44,176 nucleotides of DNA from Phaeodactylibacter sp. (GTDB lineage: Bacteria; Bacteroidota; Bacteroidia; Chitinophagales; Saprospiraceae): positions 1-44,176 of the forward strand of contig NZ_JALEGS010000045.1 in NCBI RefSeq assembly GCF_022763345.1, written 5' to 3'. The position numbers and the translations under genes are program-made. Below are positions 8,115 to 17,059 of the stretch, piece after piece. Numbering within the stretch: the stretch's first letter is position 1; each line of letters begins with the position of its first letter. The notes below the pieces were generated by a model, which saw only the letters and a list, made by a program, of their open reading frames with translations, made no database searches and had not been told where the DNA came from.

Positions 8115-9029
8115 TTGAATATGAAACCGCTCCTGCTAATCTTCAGTTTCTTCATCTCATCGGCTGTGCTTGGACAAGTCCCCTTTTGTGCATTGGGTGC
8201 TGAGTGGGGAGGCTATGTTCAATGTTCGCCCGCCTGGTTCCCCTGTGCACCGGGATACCCATTTTCCTATACAGCTAAAGTGACTGAAGATACCATCATA
8301 CAGGGTAAGTACTGCACCATTATTCCTGAACAGGACTGGTGGGCTACCTCAAGCCCGCTCCCTAACTTAATTGTGCACCAGGATGGGCATCAGATTTACC
8401 GATACGACAGAGATTCAGCAGATTTCAAGCTTGTAATGGACTTTGAAAAGAATGTGGGCGAATCGTGGCAAATTGAAGTGCCTAAGTACTGGACAGGTAA
8501 CGATATCGACACTTTAACTGTAACAGTGACGGAAAAAGATGGACCACTCAGACGGGTAAATATCAACGAGTGGGTGGACAATATACTACTCTATGAGGGC
8601 TTCGGTGGCGTAAACCCCAACTGCAGAATGTTTATCAGCCCATCCTTTTTTTACGTTAGTGATCCTTTCGTATGGGACGAGCTGACCTGCTATTCAGACC
8701 CAGTTGAGGGCTTGTTATATGGAAGCTCAACGGGATGCATGCCAACTTCTACCCATGACTCAAAACCTAAGGAAGTGGCTTACCGGATTTTCCCGAACCC
8801 GGCCTCTGCTCAAATCAACATAGTGAGCAGCTATCCCAATCATTTCAATGAAACCGCAGAATGGATATTAGTGGATGCCGTTGGTAAAGAAGTTCTGCGT
8901 GAACGGTTGCGCTCCGGATCTACAGCATCCGTTGCAAGACTAGATGACTTACCTGAAGGCATCTATTTCTGGAAAATAATGGTTAAGCATCAGTCCGTCG
9001 AGACAGGTAAATTATTGATAGCCAGATAA
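8115..9029 (+). CDS. Secreted protein with type IX secretion C-terminal sorting domain
   Basis: 304 aa. Sec signal peptide (about residues 1-20, ending VLGQ), a Cys-containing N-terminal region (PFCALGAEWGGY, CSPAWFPCAPG) and an unassigned beta-rich middle, then a type A T9SS sorting domain over the last 85 residues: YRIFPNPASAQINI, a central VDAVGKEVLRERL, and DLPEGIYFWKI ending in KLLIAR. Such domains direct proteins through the Por/Spr secretion machinery to the cell surface or medium, where the domain is removed. Its function is unknown. It lies 122 bases after the membrane winged-helix regulator on the same strand and may be a target of it. Confidence 0.88.
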   Translation: MNMKPLLLIFSFFISSAVLGQVPFCALGAEWGGYVQCSPAWFPCAPGYPFSYTAKVTEDTIIQGKYCTIIPEQDWWATSSPLPNLIVHQDGHQIYRYDRDSADFKLVMDFEKNVGESWQIEVPKYWTGNDIDTLTVTVTEKDGPLRRVNINEWVDNILLYEGFGGVNPNCRMFISPSFFYVSDPFVWDELTCYSDPVEGLLYGSSTGCMPTSTHDSKPKEVAYRIFPNPASAQINIVSSYPNHFNETAEWILVDAVGKEVLRERLRSGSTASVARLDDLPEGIYFWKIMVKHQSVETGKLLIAR

Positions 9030-9063
9030 AGGACTTGACCAATTCTGTGAAATTCTGATTGAC

Positions 9064-9081
9064 GGCTTAATCAAAAAAGCC
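9064..9081. terminator. Weak hairpin between convergent genes
   Basis: GGCTT (9064-9068) pairs with AAGCC (9077-9081) across an A-rich loop. It lies between the stops at 9029 and 9087; only 5 bp, so tentative. Confidence 0.25.
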
Positions 9082-9086
9082 AGTTG

Positions 9087-9473
9087 TTATCTCACCGAAT
9101 CATAAATCTGCAGTTTGCTCCACAAACCCTTCGTCTTTTCAATAAAGTCGAGGTGCACCTGCTCTGTTTGGTATTGATCATGCTCGGCTTTTGAGGCAAA
9201 CGTCACAATCAGGCAAAAGTCATAGGAATTGTCCACCACTGCCCGGTCTGTGCCGGCAGGCGTACCGATATGCATGCTTTGAGCGTAAGCAGAAGATTTG
9301 ATAAAATCCTCCATATCCTTGCGGAAGGTAGCTTTGGCCGCCTCGCTCTGCCCTTCCATCCAGAACAGGACGATATGGGCAAAGTCGCCCGAAATGGGGC
9401 GGGGAAGTTTTGTGGACGTGCAGGAAGACAGCACCGTCAATAGGGCAAGAAGCGGTAAAATCCAGTTTTTCAT
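9087..9473 (-). CDS. Dabb (stress-responsive A/B barrel) domain lipoprotein
   Basis: 128 aa. A lipoprotein signal ending LSSC is followed by one dimeric alpha/beta-barrel (Dabb) domain: HIVLFWMEG near the start, a DMEDFIKSS helix, GTPAGTDRAVVDNSYDFCLIVTF, and YQTEQVHLDFIEKTKGLWSKLQIYDS at the end, where the H of the VHLDFI segment is characteristic of the family. Dabb proteins are small homodimers; some are enzymes, most are uncharacterised. Exported, lipidated Dabb proteins are frequent in Bacteroidota. It lies 21 bases downstream of the large secreted repeat protein on the same strand and may be cotranscribed with it. Confidence 0.85.
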   Translation of the reverse strand: MKNWILPLLALLTVLSSCTSTKLPRPISGDFAHIVLFWMEGQSEAAKATFRKDMEDFIKSSAYAQSMHIGTPAGTDRAVVDNSYDFCLIVTFASKAEHDQYQTEQVHLDFIEKTKGLWSKLQIYDSVR

Positions 9474-9494
9474 TGAGCTTGGTTTATGATGTTT

Positions 9495-12179
9495 TTACAG
9501 GCCACATTTGCAGGAGGCCTTCAGTTCCCGTAATTGCTGTCTAACTTTTTGAGTGCGGTAGTCTTTATAAGTCTCCGGCAGCAAAGCCTCTGCCTCTTTT
9601 AGGAAAAAGCGAATTTCAGCTGCATCCGGGCGTTTCTTTTTTGGAAGCCCAAGGTAATAGCCAGCCAGAGCTGCCATGCCTTCGCTCCGGTACAGGCGAT
9701 TGATGTCTAAGACCATGCTGCCCGACTGATTAAAAACCTGGATTTCCATGGAAGGCAAATGGTAAGACTTGATCATCTCATCAAGTGCCTGTGCCCAGTC
9801 AGCCCGGTCCTCTTTCCTCCCCTCTTTCAGAATTAATAGATCAGAAAGAGAAAGCAGGTAATAATGCCCCACCATTGGCCTATAGGCCTGAGGAGAATTG
9901 AGGTAGTAATCTTTATTTGCAGCCGACAATATATTCATGGCAGCTTCCGGATAACCTCGCCTCGCTTCTAATTCTGCTTCTGTAAATCGCATGAGGTAAA
10001 TAATCGTTTGGAAATTGGCAGGATTTTGAAAAAACAAGCCCTCTACCTCTGCGCTTACCGCATTGAGATAACCTTTAGCCCGCGACAGCTCTCCAAAATT
10101 CAAGGCTACACATGCCCTGAAAATATCGATGGTCCGCAATTGCCCTTGGACTAAAAGCTGGGCCTGAGGATGCATACCATTAGTGCGGTCTACCAAAGCT
10201 GCGCTGCGGTCTAATAAATCATAGGCGGTCGTTGCATCTGCTGCCCCTACAGCGTTCAGTACCCCAATGTAAGCGGTAAGGCTTAAGCCTGAAAGATACC
10301 CCTGTAAAAACTGTACGCTGGGAGCAGGTTGTGCCTCCAGTAAACTTAGCGCACCTTCGACATGGCTTATGCCTTCGGAGTATCGGCCACTTCGGAATGC
10401 GGTATAGGCGGCAAACTGTTGAAGCTCCGCCTTAAGATTGCCACCATCACTTAAGCCAGTCCGAATATAAGCATCGAGGCGCGCAATAAGGCTGTCGGTT
10501 TCCTGAAGCGCTTGTTCCGGCTGATGATTGAACAGCAGAATGCCCACCAGGCTGGAATAAACCATTCGAAGGCCTCCGTAAGAAGATAAATTTTGATCCG
10601 GCTGAAAATAAGGTGTCAATGTAGCAGCTTCCTGATAAGCCTGGGCCGCCCGCTCCGAATGCCCGGCTGTAAATAGGAAGCCCCCGTACTTAAGCAAGGT
10701 CTGCGCATAGTACCAAGCCAGATTAAGCGGGCTTTGACTGTAATTTTCGCGCATGTAGCCCAAGACCTCCTGGTAGACGGTATCGGCTTCTGCAAAGGGC
10801 TCCACGGTGGGGATCCGTGAGGCCAGATTGGACAACAGAATAAACCGGTTGGGCAGGCGCCATAATGCCGGCGATTGCATGAGCTGGTCCAGGCTGTCCT
10901 GAACAGCCAGGCAGAGTGAGTCATAGTGGATGGCCAGGCGGATTTTCTCCTGCGCCTGGCTGAAGCCAGCCTGATCCTGAAGACTGCCTTGGGTATTCAC
11001 TCCTTTTTGGAAATAGGCGTTAGCCAAAAAACCGTAAGCTTGGTTCCTCACACCTAGCAAGATGGTATCCCGCTGATCGTGGTAGGCATCACAAAGCCGG
11101 AGGGCTTCCTGGGCATGGGATTCCATACCGCTTATGTTTTGCAAACCGCCCTGTACAAAGCCCAGTTCGCTCTCTATTTGCAGCAACGTTAAGGTATCCT
11201 TAGCGATTCGCTTGGTCCGGGTGAGGATAAGGTTGGCGTTGTAGTAGTCGTTGACGCTCTCTGCCAGAAAACGCCCATAATGCAGCATCACCTCCACTTC
11301 TTCGTGAAGGGTAACCGATTGCCGGAGCAGCTTGCCTATTTCGGCGTTCAGGGAGTCAAAGTGAGCTGGGCTGAACCGCAGCATCATAATCCGCGCCTGC
11401 AGATAGCAGCCTTTAGCTACTTGCTTTTTAGTGCCTTCCAGTTCTCCGAGGACCAGCAGGGTGCTATCCAGTTTACCCTGTGCAAAATACTGCTGTGCCC
11501 TTGCTGTAAGCGTGTCCGGGCTATTGGCCAACAGTTTTTCCACCTCCCGGTACTTGTTGACCCACTGAGCAATCGCCTCATCCCTCATTTCGATGACTCC
11601 AGTGAGCTGCTTGTTCTTTTGCCTTGAAAACTTGAGCTCGCGCAGCAATTCCACCGATAACTGCTCCGGCAAGTGGTAGTGGATCACTTTTTTCATAACG
11701 TAGGATATTTCCGCTACCTCGGCATACACCACCGGGCTTTGGTTACCCTGTGTGCTAACCGCACTACCGAACGCATTCGGGAAATAGGAACGGACTTGCC
11801 CCTGCTCCGGGAATATGCCCAGCAAGGACTCTACTTCCAGAAAGTCGCCTTGCTCAAGTGCTGTTATAGCCCGCTGTGACCGTTGCGTATCTCCTAATTT
11901 ACGGATCGCTTCGGCCAGCTGATTGTACCTTGAAATCCAGGCGGCAATCGCTTCATCGCTTTTTTCCTGGTCTACCTTGTTGGTGATCAGTAGGCCGGCA
12001 AGCAGCGGAATGAGATCCTCGGGGATGGGCTCATTTACGGCTACTTCATTGTGATAGCGCAGGGCGCTTTGCGTAGCAAAAACAACCGGGCTTTGATCAC
12101 CGTAGGTTGCCGTGCTTTCCTGACAGTACAAAGAAAAGGCCATGAGCAGGGTAAAAGTGGATAGTAAGGTTCGTTTCAT
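9495..12179 (-). CDS. Large secreted helical-repeat protein with two G(D/N)QSPVV modules
   Basis: 894 aa; N-terminal signal peptide (about residues 1-20). Residues 27-33 are GDQSPVV and 145-151 GNQSPVV; each starts a module of about 100-120 residues. Each module continues with a short beta-like stretch, a P(E)DL/PEQL...LL helix, a charged helix with matching SDEAIAAWISRYNQL (75-89) and RDEAIAQWVNKYREV (199-213), and an ALEQGDF/YFAQGKL turn, showing an internal tandem duplication. The remaining 640 residues are TPR-like helical repeats. There is no enzymatic motif. The start codon overlaps the stop of the upstream membrane gene by 4 bases (ATGA), so the two are translationally coupled; that gene carries the same GNQSPVV motif on its outward-facing tail. 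I infer a periplasmic scaffold that works with it. Function is unknown. Confidence 0.8.
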   Translation of the reverse strand: MKRTLLSTFTLLMAFSLYCQESTATYGDQSPVVFATQSALRYHNEVAVNEPIPEDLIPLLAGLLITNKVDQEKSDEAIAAWISRYNQLAEAIRKLGDTQRSQRAITALEQGDFLEVESLLGIFPEQGQVRSYFPNAFGSAVSTQGNQSPVVYAEVAEISYVMKKVIHYHLPEQLSVELLRELKFSRQKNKQLTGVIEMRDEAIAQWVNKYREVEKLLANSPDTLTARAQQYFAQGKLDSTLLVLGELEGTKKQVAKGCYLQARIMMLRFSPAHFDSLNAEIGKLLRQSVTLHEEVEVMLHYGRFLAESVNDYYNANLILTRTKRIAKDTLTLLQIESELGFVQGGLQNISGMESHAQEALRLCDAYHDQRDTILLGVRNQAYGFLANAYFQKGVNTQGSLQDQAGFSQAQEKIRLAIHYDSLCLAVQDSLDQLMQSPALWRLPNRFILLSNLASRIPTVEPFAEADTVYQEVLGYMRENYSQSPLNLAWYYAQTLLKYGGFLFTAGHSERAAQAYQEAATLTPYFQPDQNLSSYGGLRMVYSSLVGILLFNHQPEQALQETDSLIARLDAYIRTGLSDGGNLKAELQQFAAYTAFRSGRYSEGISHVEGALSLLEAQPAPSVQFLQGYLSGLSLTAYIGVLNAVGAADATTAYDLLDRSAALVDRTNGMHPQAQLLVQGQLRTIDIFRACVALNFGELSRAKGYLNAVSAEVEGLFFQNPANFQTIIYLMRFTEAELEARRGYPEAAMNILSAANKDYYLNSPQAYRPMVGHYYLLSLSDLLILKEGRKEDRADWAQALDEMIKSYHLPSMEIQVFNQSGSMVLDINRLYRSEGMAALAGYYLGLPKKKRPDAAEIRFFLKEAEALLPETYKDYRTQKVRQQLRELKASCKCGL

Positions 12180-12655
12180 TCCTGATGGCTTGAAGAGTCC
12201 TGAACAGTGGTGTTTTGGAAGTTCAGCGTGGCATTATCACCCGTCACTACCGGGCTTTGGTTACCGTGCGTAACAGCTTTCACGGCGGGTTCTTCTTTGT
12301 CTGTCTTCAGGTTATAAGCCCAAAGGCTTCCGAGCAACAGGAGGATCAGCAGAACAGCCGCAGCCCACATCCACTTACCTCGACGCCTGCGCACCGCTGG
12401 CCCTTCTCCAATCTGGTCGATCAGATCAAAAAGCGCACGGGCAGACCGGGCTTGCTGCACGTTATAGTCCTCTACGGAAACCGTACCCGCCTTCCAGGAT
12501 TGCTCATTGGCAAAAAAGTTATGAACGATGGTGTCCCGGTGGGCCTCCAGTCGTTCGGGGACATCAGCCTGGCTCAACGCTTTAAAAGCAGCAGTTAAAT
12601 CGCCTGATTTGGCCAGTTGTCGTATTTCAGCCAATGAAGATAGTAGTGGTTTCAT
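12176..12655 (-). CDS. Effector-associated-domain-like membrane protein with GNQSPVV tail
   Basis: 159 aa from the ATG at 12655 (the frame is open to 12727, but the added residues do not fit the domain). Residues 1-84 resemble effector-associated domain 11 (EAD11) and relatives of bacterial conflict/NTPase systems: EIRQLAKSGDLTAAFKAL, then a helix ending in KAGTVSVEDYNVQQARSARAL and a final LIDQI. Next come VRRRRGK and one transmembrane helix (about 94-114); by the positive-inside rule the domain is cytoplasmic and the tail periplasmic. The tail has GNQSPVVTGDNATLNFQN (131-148), the motif that often joins such domains to other parts in soluble proteins. It is coupled to the secreted repeat protein by a 4-base overlap. 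EAD assignment is from pattern only. Confidence 0.7.
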   Translation of the reverse strand: MKPLLSSLAEIRQLAKSGDLTAAFKALSQADVPERLEAHRDTIVHNFFANEQSWKAGTVSVEDYNVQQARSARALFDLIDQIGEGPAVRRRRGKWMWAAAVLLILLLLGSLWAYNLKTDKEEPAVKAVTHGNQSPVVTGDNATLNFQNTTVQDSSSHQE

Positions 12656-13054
12656 AGGAGTAAAGTAGTGCTTTTGGCAGAGTTTGGCAAATGTAGATGA
12701 TTTTCGATACTCCTCGGAAGCTCCCAACGGGGCTCCCCCCCATGATTGTTATCCCTACCTAACGGAACAGGCTAAACTTCAAGGTCCAGGCTTTGCACAT
12801 TCCGCACCTATGGCGCGGAGCAGAGCGGCTTCACTTTTTGATTACCTACATATAGTCCTTATCGGGACTTCCAGTGCTTTCCTGTGCATCGCAAAAAGCA
12901 GAAAAAGCGATTCGGAAAAGCCCTCTTCGCATTCGGTAGGCCCAATGCTATGCCAAAGCCCTGCCCCAATAGGGGCATCATGTCGGTAACAACGGTACAC
13001 CCCGGAGGCTCCGCGCCGTTAGGTGCGGAACGTGAACTAATTCGAAAGATAAAA
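12656..13054. other. 399-bp gap between EAD-like gene and fucosidase
   Basis: Holds the inverted-ended element (12797-13033) and, nearer the EAD-like gene, presumably its promoter; no exact TAnnTTTG box was seen on the minus strand. No gene is supported. Confidence 0.5.
12797..13033. repeat. Intergenic element with ~25-bp imperfect inverted ends
   Basis: The left end at 12797-12820 (CACATTCCGCACCTATGG then CGCGGAG) is an imperfect inverted copy of 13009-13034 (CTCCGCGCCGTTAGGTGCGG then AACGTG), with about four differences over 25 bases. The interior has a 6-bp hairpin TGCCCC/GGGGCA (12962-12977) and the run CCCCGGAGGCTCCG. The 237-bp element has no plausible gene and lies in the gap between the fucosidase stop and the EAD-like gene. 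No target duplication is visible. It looks like a MITE or REP-like sequence; copy number cannot be judged from one window. Confidence 0.5.
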
Positions 13055-15295
13055 CTACTCCGTCAGGACATCAATTTCCGCAAGACAAGCCGCCCGCCCG
13101 CCATCAGTTGCCTGATGCACACGGAGGGTTAAGTACCGGGCTTTCACAGGTTCCTTGAAGTGGCGCATCCGCTGAGTCGGGTCATTGATCAGGTTCCCAA
13201 ACCGGAAAGTTTCTCCCGGCATAAAGTACTTGCCGTCGAGGCTGGTCTCCACCTGACCGCCTTCCAACTTGCTTAGGCTTTTGTCGGCTGGCGGAGTGTA
13301 GGCAAAACCAGTCAGAGTATGCACACGGCCCAGATCAATCGTCAGATAGTGGGGCTCAAGGGAAGGCTTCGGGCACCAGGAAGTTTTTGGGTCGCCATCG
13401 AAAGCCAGGGAGGCTTCATAGCCAATTTTCTCACTGTCGGCGCGGAGGACCGTCCAATCTGTTTTGAGCAGTCCAAACACGGCAGTAGCGACACTCCCCT
13501 GCTCGCGGGCTGCGATTGCACGTGCTTTCACCACCCCTGAAGGTTGCCTAAAAGGCGAGGAATACCGAATCGCTTTTTCACCGGGCGTGGTCCCGTCAGT
13601 GGTATAGTGAATAACATATCCACGATTGAGGTTGCCTGCTACATCTTCCCCGTGGGGTTTCCACTCAAAATCGTGCGGCTTTGGCTGAATGTGGACTTGC
13701 CCCTTGCTGTCTCTGCTGATAACCAGCTGCGGCGGGCGGGGCCGGTAGTAATGAGCGGAAATCGTCGCAATAGCCGGGGGCTGCCGCCAGGCCGATACGA
13801 CAAGCTTAAACCGCTGCGCAGTCACCTCCGGAAACCGCAGAATGCGCTGATAACCAATATTGCTGGCTGCTGCGAGGTGTTCCCATTTTCCATTCTGCCA
13901 GGCATACAGGGCGTGAGCCTCCACTCTTTCGCTATGCGTGGCAATCGCTTCCTGAATGCGGAACCGATTGATGGTTATGGGTTCGGGGGTTTCGAGGATA
14001 ATGGCGCTATCGCCTTTGGTAAGCAACTGGAAAGTTGCAGGGTCATTATCCAATACCTCTTCCGGACCTGAAGCTCCCTCCAGGAGATCCACTTCATACG
14101 TTTGCTGAATCCGTTTCCCCACCTCTTCAAGCACGGCCACATCTTCATCGGAAAACCGCCCTTCCCGGTTGGGGGGGATATTCAGCAGGAAGATGGAATT
14201 ACCGCCCACGGAACGTTCGTACATATCGTACACATCATCTGCGCTGCGCACCCGCTGCTTCGTATCATCCCGGTAAAACCAGCCCTCCCGGATGGAGGTA
14301 TTGGTCTCTGCCATTTGGTAGTGCAGGTAGCGCCCATTGGTCAACTGCTCCCGCTCCCCAAGGGCTTCTGCGGTCAGGTCGCTGAAGTGGTTCATTTGGC
14401 GTGGATCTTCTTTGTAGGGTATAATGTTCCACTCCGTATCACGGGTTTTTCCGGCTTCATTCCCGCACCAGCGGACATCCTGCCGGCCAAAGACTACGGC
14501 TTCCGGTGCCAGTTGTTGAATTAGTTCCTTCCAGGCCAGGTAATCGTACTGCTGACCGCCCTTACGCTTCGGGTGGGCGCCATCCAGCCATACCTCATGG
14601 ATAGGCCCGTACTCGGTCAATAGCTCAAAAAGCTGATTGAGAAAATATTCGTTGTAGTCGTCCACTTTAAACCTGAACGTAGTGGTATCCTGAAAGGGCC
14701 GCCCCGGTACCGGCCGGGGAATCACCCGCTCGGTTGCCTTACTCAGGTTGCCATACAAACCTTCCGGATGCTCAATCTGATAAAGGTCGGCCGGCGACAG
14801 GTACACACCTAGCTCTAGCCCGTATTTCCGACAGGATTCCGAAAGGGCCTGCATCACATCCCCCTTGCCATCTTCAAAAGGGGAAGACATGATACCATGA
14901 GTGGTGTACCGGGTCTGCCAAAGACAAAATCCATCGTGGTGCTTCGCGGTAAAAATGACTCTTTTCATGCCAGCTGCCTTCATAGCCCTGCACCATTGGT
15001 CGGTATCCAGGTTTTTGAGGTCAAAAATCTGTGGATCTTCCATGCCCGTCCCCCACTCCATCCGGGTGAAGGTATTGGGGCCGAAGTGGATGAAGGCGAT
15101 GAATTCATTGCGCAGGGCGGCGTACTGATTTGGTGTAGGCACCACATGGGCCGCTTTCAGAAGGATGGAATCCGGGGTGTCATCGGAGTCTACTTCAATA
15201 GTGCTTGTGGTGGGCATCAACAAGCCTGAGCCACTATTTGGAGTACAAGCTCCGAGCAAGCTCAGGATCAGTAAGGGGAGCAATAATCGTAACAT
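13055..15295 (-). CDS. GH29 alpha-L-fucosidase with C-terminal discoidin domain
   Basis: 746 aa lipoprotein (signal ending LLGAC). Residues about 45-400 are a glycoside hydrolase family 29 barrel: FIHFGPNTFT (69-77), a metal/substrate-type HHDGFCLW at 119-126, and EVWLDGA at 234-240, where Asp238 is the predicted catalytic nucleophile. Next come a discoidin-like region (400-510), a chitobiase C-terminal-like segment (YVIHYTTDGTTPGEKAIRYSSPF) and a second F5/8-type-C domain (about 610-745, with LAFDGDPKTSW and LTIDLG). The enzyme would remove terminal alpha-L-fucose from exogenous glycans outside the cytoplasm, retaining mechanism. It is not within a recognisable susCD locus. Fucose linkage preference (1,3/1,4 versus 1,2) is not deducible, though the sequence looks like the GH29B branch. 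Confidence 0.92.
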   Translation of the reverse strand: MLRLLLPLLILSLLGACTPNSGSGLLMPTTSTIEVDSDDTPDSILLKAAHVVPTPNQYAALRNEFIAFIHFGPNTFTRMEWGTGMEDPQIFDLKNLDTDQWCRAMKAAGMKRVIFTAKHHDGFCLWQTRYTTHGIMSSPFEDGKGDVMQALSESCRKYGLELGVYLSPADLYQIEHPEGLYGNLSKATERVIPRPVPGRPFQDTTTFRFKVDDYNEYFLNQLFELLTEYGPIHEVWLDGAHPKRKGGQQYDYLAWKELIQQLAPEAVVFGRQDVRWCGNEAGKTRDTEWNIIPYKEDPRQMNHFSDLTAEALGEREQLTNGRYLHYQMAETNTSIREGWFYRDDTKQRVRSADDVYDMYERSVGGNSIFLLNIPPNREGRFSDEDVAVLEEVGKRIQQTYEVDLLEGASGPEEVLDNDPATFQLLTKGDSAIILETPEPITINRFRIQEAIATHSERVEAHALYAWQNGKWEHLAAASNIGYQRILRFPEVTAQRFKLVVSAWRQPPAIATISAHYYRPRPPQLVISRDSKGQVHIQPKPHDFEWKPHGEDVAGNLNRGYVIHYTTDGTTPGEKAIRYSSPFRQPSGVVKARAIAAREQGSVATAVFGLLKTDWTVLRADSEKIGYEASLAFDGDPKTSWCPKPSLEPHYLTIDLGRVHTLTGFAYTPPADKSLSKLEGGQVETSLDGKYFMPGETFRFGNLINDPTQRMRHFKEPVKARYLTLRVHQATDGGRAACLAEIDVLTE

Positions 15296-15479
15296 AGACA
15301 GTTTATATTCTGCCCTTAATATAGCGCTTTCAATGCATCTGGAGATTAAGAAAACGCTAAGGAAGGTTTTAAAAATGCGTTAAGCTTCTGAACTGCAGGA
15401 ACATAATCAAAAAAACAAGAGTCTGTTTTAATGATCAAAGGGCTTGCCCCACTATTATTAACACCTAAAACGATTAGCT

Positions 15480-16628
15480 ATGAAAAACTTGCTTTACCCT
15501 TGTATAGCGCTGATCCTAAGCCTTTCCACCCTGTCCTCCTGCACTAAAGATGAAGAAACCGCGGCTCCCACCGGGCCCGCTATCTGGAGCAAATGGGCAC
15601 CCCATCAACCTACTGCTCCTGATCTGCCCGACAAGATCAGCAACTCAATGCTCCTTGGCGGGTGGACGGTTTCGCCTTCTCTGGAGAACCCTACCTTCGA
15701 AGGATTTGATGACCCGGCGCTTCTGGAAGATATCGCTCAGGAGCTGTCGGCTGCTCAGGTGCCGGAAAACCTGATACAGGAACGCCTCACTTTACTGCAT
15801 GACCCCGATTTTCAATTCAAGGTCAACCATGATCCCAACACCGCCAGATTGCTGCTGACCACTGTCAATCACTCTAATGAAGTTGTAAAATCAGTCTCTG
15901 AATCCGTATTTAGTATGCTTTCTCAAAACGCCAGGCGGTTAATCATTACGGATAATCCACCGGCCGGAGGAATCAATGCTTCTTCCATGACCACCGTTGA
16001 CCGCCGGGTGTACAGTTGGGCAAGCCTTTTCAAAGGCAGCGATGGAAAAGATATGCGCGCTGAATGGTTCAATGAAGCTGCGGAAATCAGTTACCTGGTT
16101 TCCGAAATCACCCCTCCGTCTAAAAATGCCCAAATCCTCCAAATTTTACTCCAAACGCTGTATATCATGCACGACTATACCTCTTTTCTGGATGCTGATA
16201 ATTCCGGATCCATTGCCAACCGGGGCATCAGAGATAATCTGGCATGGCTGTTCCTTACCCTCCACCATCCCGATGAGGCGCAGGAGGACCAGCTTGATAA
16301 CCGGTACTTCAATCACCCGGACGCTAAAAAACCGGGCGATAACCCCAATACTTCCGATTTTGACGAATCTACCGTCAATACCATGTTTGAATTAGTAGAG
16401 CGGATGCGCGAAAATGGTTATGCCTCTGCTCCGGATTTGCCCTATCAGCCCGTACCCAACTGGTTCGCGGAACAATACGAAACTTTGACCGGGGCACCAA
16501 TGCCAAACGGAAATTTTGCAGATCAGGCCGCCATTGACCTGGCTATTGAGGCTTGCAATACGTTCCTGGATAACCGAACGGAGGCTCGTAACTTCGTCAA
16601 AGCCTACTACGGAGTTGAATTCCCGTAA
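15480..16628 (+). CDS. Lipoprotein of unknown function
   Basis: 382 aa. Lipoprotein signal ending LSSC followed by TKDEETAAPTGPA. I do not recognise the rest. It is largely helical with a segment around ILLQTLYIMHDYTSFLDADNSGS and LAWLFLTLHHP, and conserved-looking aromatic/acidic patches; no catalytic triad, metal site or repeat is evident. Divergent from the fucosidase with 184 bases between starts, and convergent with a small membrane protein, closed by the hairpin at 16659-16690. Confidence 0.7.
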   Translation: MKNLLYPCIALILSLSTLSSCTKDEETAAPTGPAIWSKWAPHQPTAPDLPDKISNSMLLGGWTVSPSLENPTFEGFDDPALLEDIAQELSAAQVPENLIQERLTLLHDPDFQFKVNHDPNTARLLLTTVNHSNEVVKSVSESVFSMLSQNARRLIITDNPPAGGINASSMTTVDRRVYSWASLFKGSDGKDMRAEWFNEAAEISYLVSEITPPSKNAQILQILLQTLYIMHDYTSFLDADNSGSIANRGIRDNLAWLFLTLHHPDEAQEDQLDNRYFNHPDAKKPGDNPNTSDFDESTVNTMFELVERMRENGYASAPDLPYQPVPNWFAEQYETLTGAPMPNGNFADQAAIDLAIEACNTFLDNRTEARNFVKAYYGVEFP

Positions 16629-16658
16629 CAGGCAGACCTAAACGCATCAAATTGGCAA

Positions 16659-16690
16659 CTCAGGCGGCGATGGCACGGCCGCCGCCTGAG
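16659..16690. terminator. Terminator hairpin between convergent genes
   Basis: Perfect 11-bp GC-rich stem CTCAGGCGGCG (16659-16669) with CGCCGCCTGAG (16680-16690), loop 10 bases, located between stops at 16628 and 16717. No strong T-run on either side. Confidence 0.6.
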
Positions 16691-16716
16691 ACCAACTACC
16701 TTACATTGCTCCCGAC

Positions 16717-16965
16717 TCAGCCCCTCGCCAATAACTCTTCCCGGACCGCTTTCAATTCGGAATAGGAAGTAAACGGCACAGCCAGTGTACAAATCGCTAT
16801 GGTCAGGATCGCCCAGTCCAGTTCTCCGGTTTTCAAGTAGACCCGTATGACGGCAAAAGCCAACGCAACGGCGAGCCCTAATGAAATGCTCATCATTGTT
16901 TTCAGGCCTTTCGCTTTCTTCATCAACTTCTCTTTGGACAAATCAGTTAATTTTGTTTTAGCCAT
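16717..16965 (-). CDS. Small two-helix membrane protein
   Basis: 82 aa. A charged N-terminus (KTKLTDLSKEKLMKKAKG) is followed by two hydrophobic helices (about 25-43 and 50-67) joined by a short YLKTGELD loop, and a charged C-terminal helix (SELKAVREELLARG). The layout is typical of small inner-membrane accessory proteins in Bacteroidota; no specific function is known. It lies 94 bases after the start of the neighbouring 160-aa gene on the same strand. Confidence 0.65.
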   Translation of the reverse strand: MAKTKLTDLSKEKLMKKAKGLKTMMSISLGLAVALAFAVIRVYLKTGELDWAILTIAICTLAVPFTSYSELKAVREELLARG

Positions 16966-17059
16966 TTATTAAACTTTTTAGGATGGAATCAGGAAAAATC
17001 AGAGGAAGGTCGATCAATCTTTTGGACGAAGATGAATTACCGTTACCTATTGATGACTA

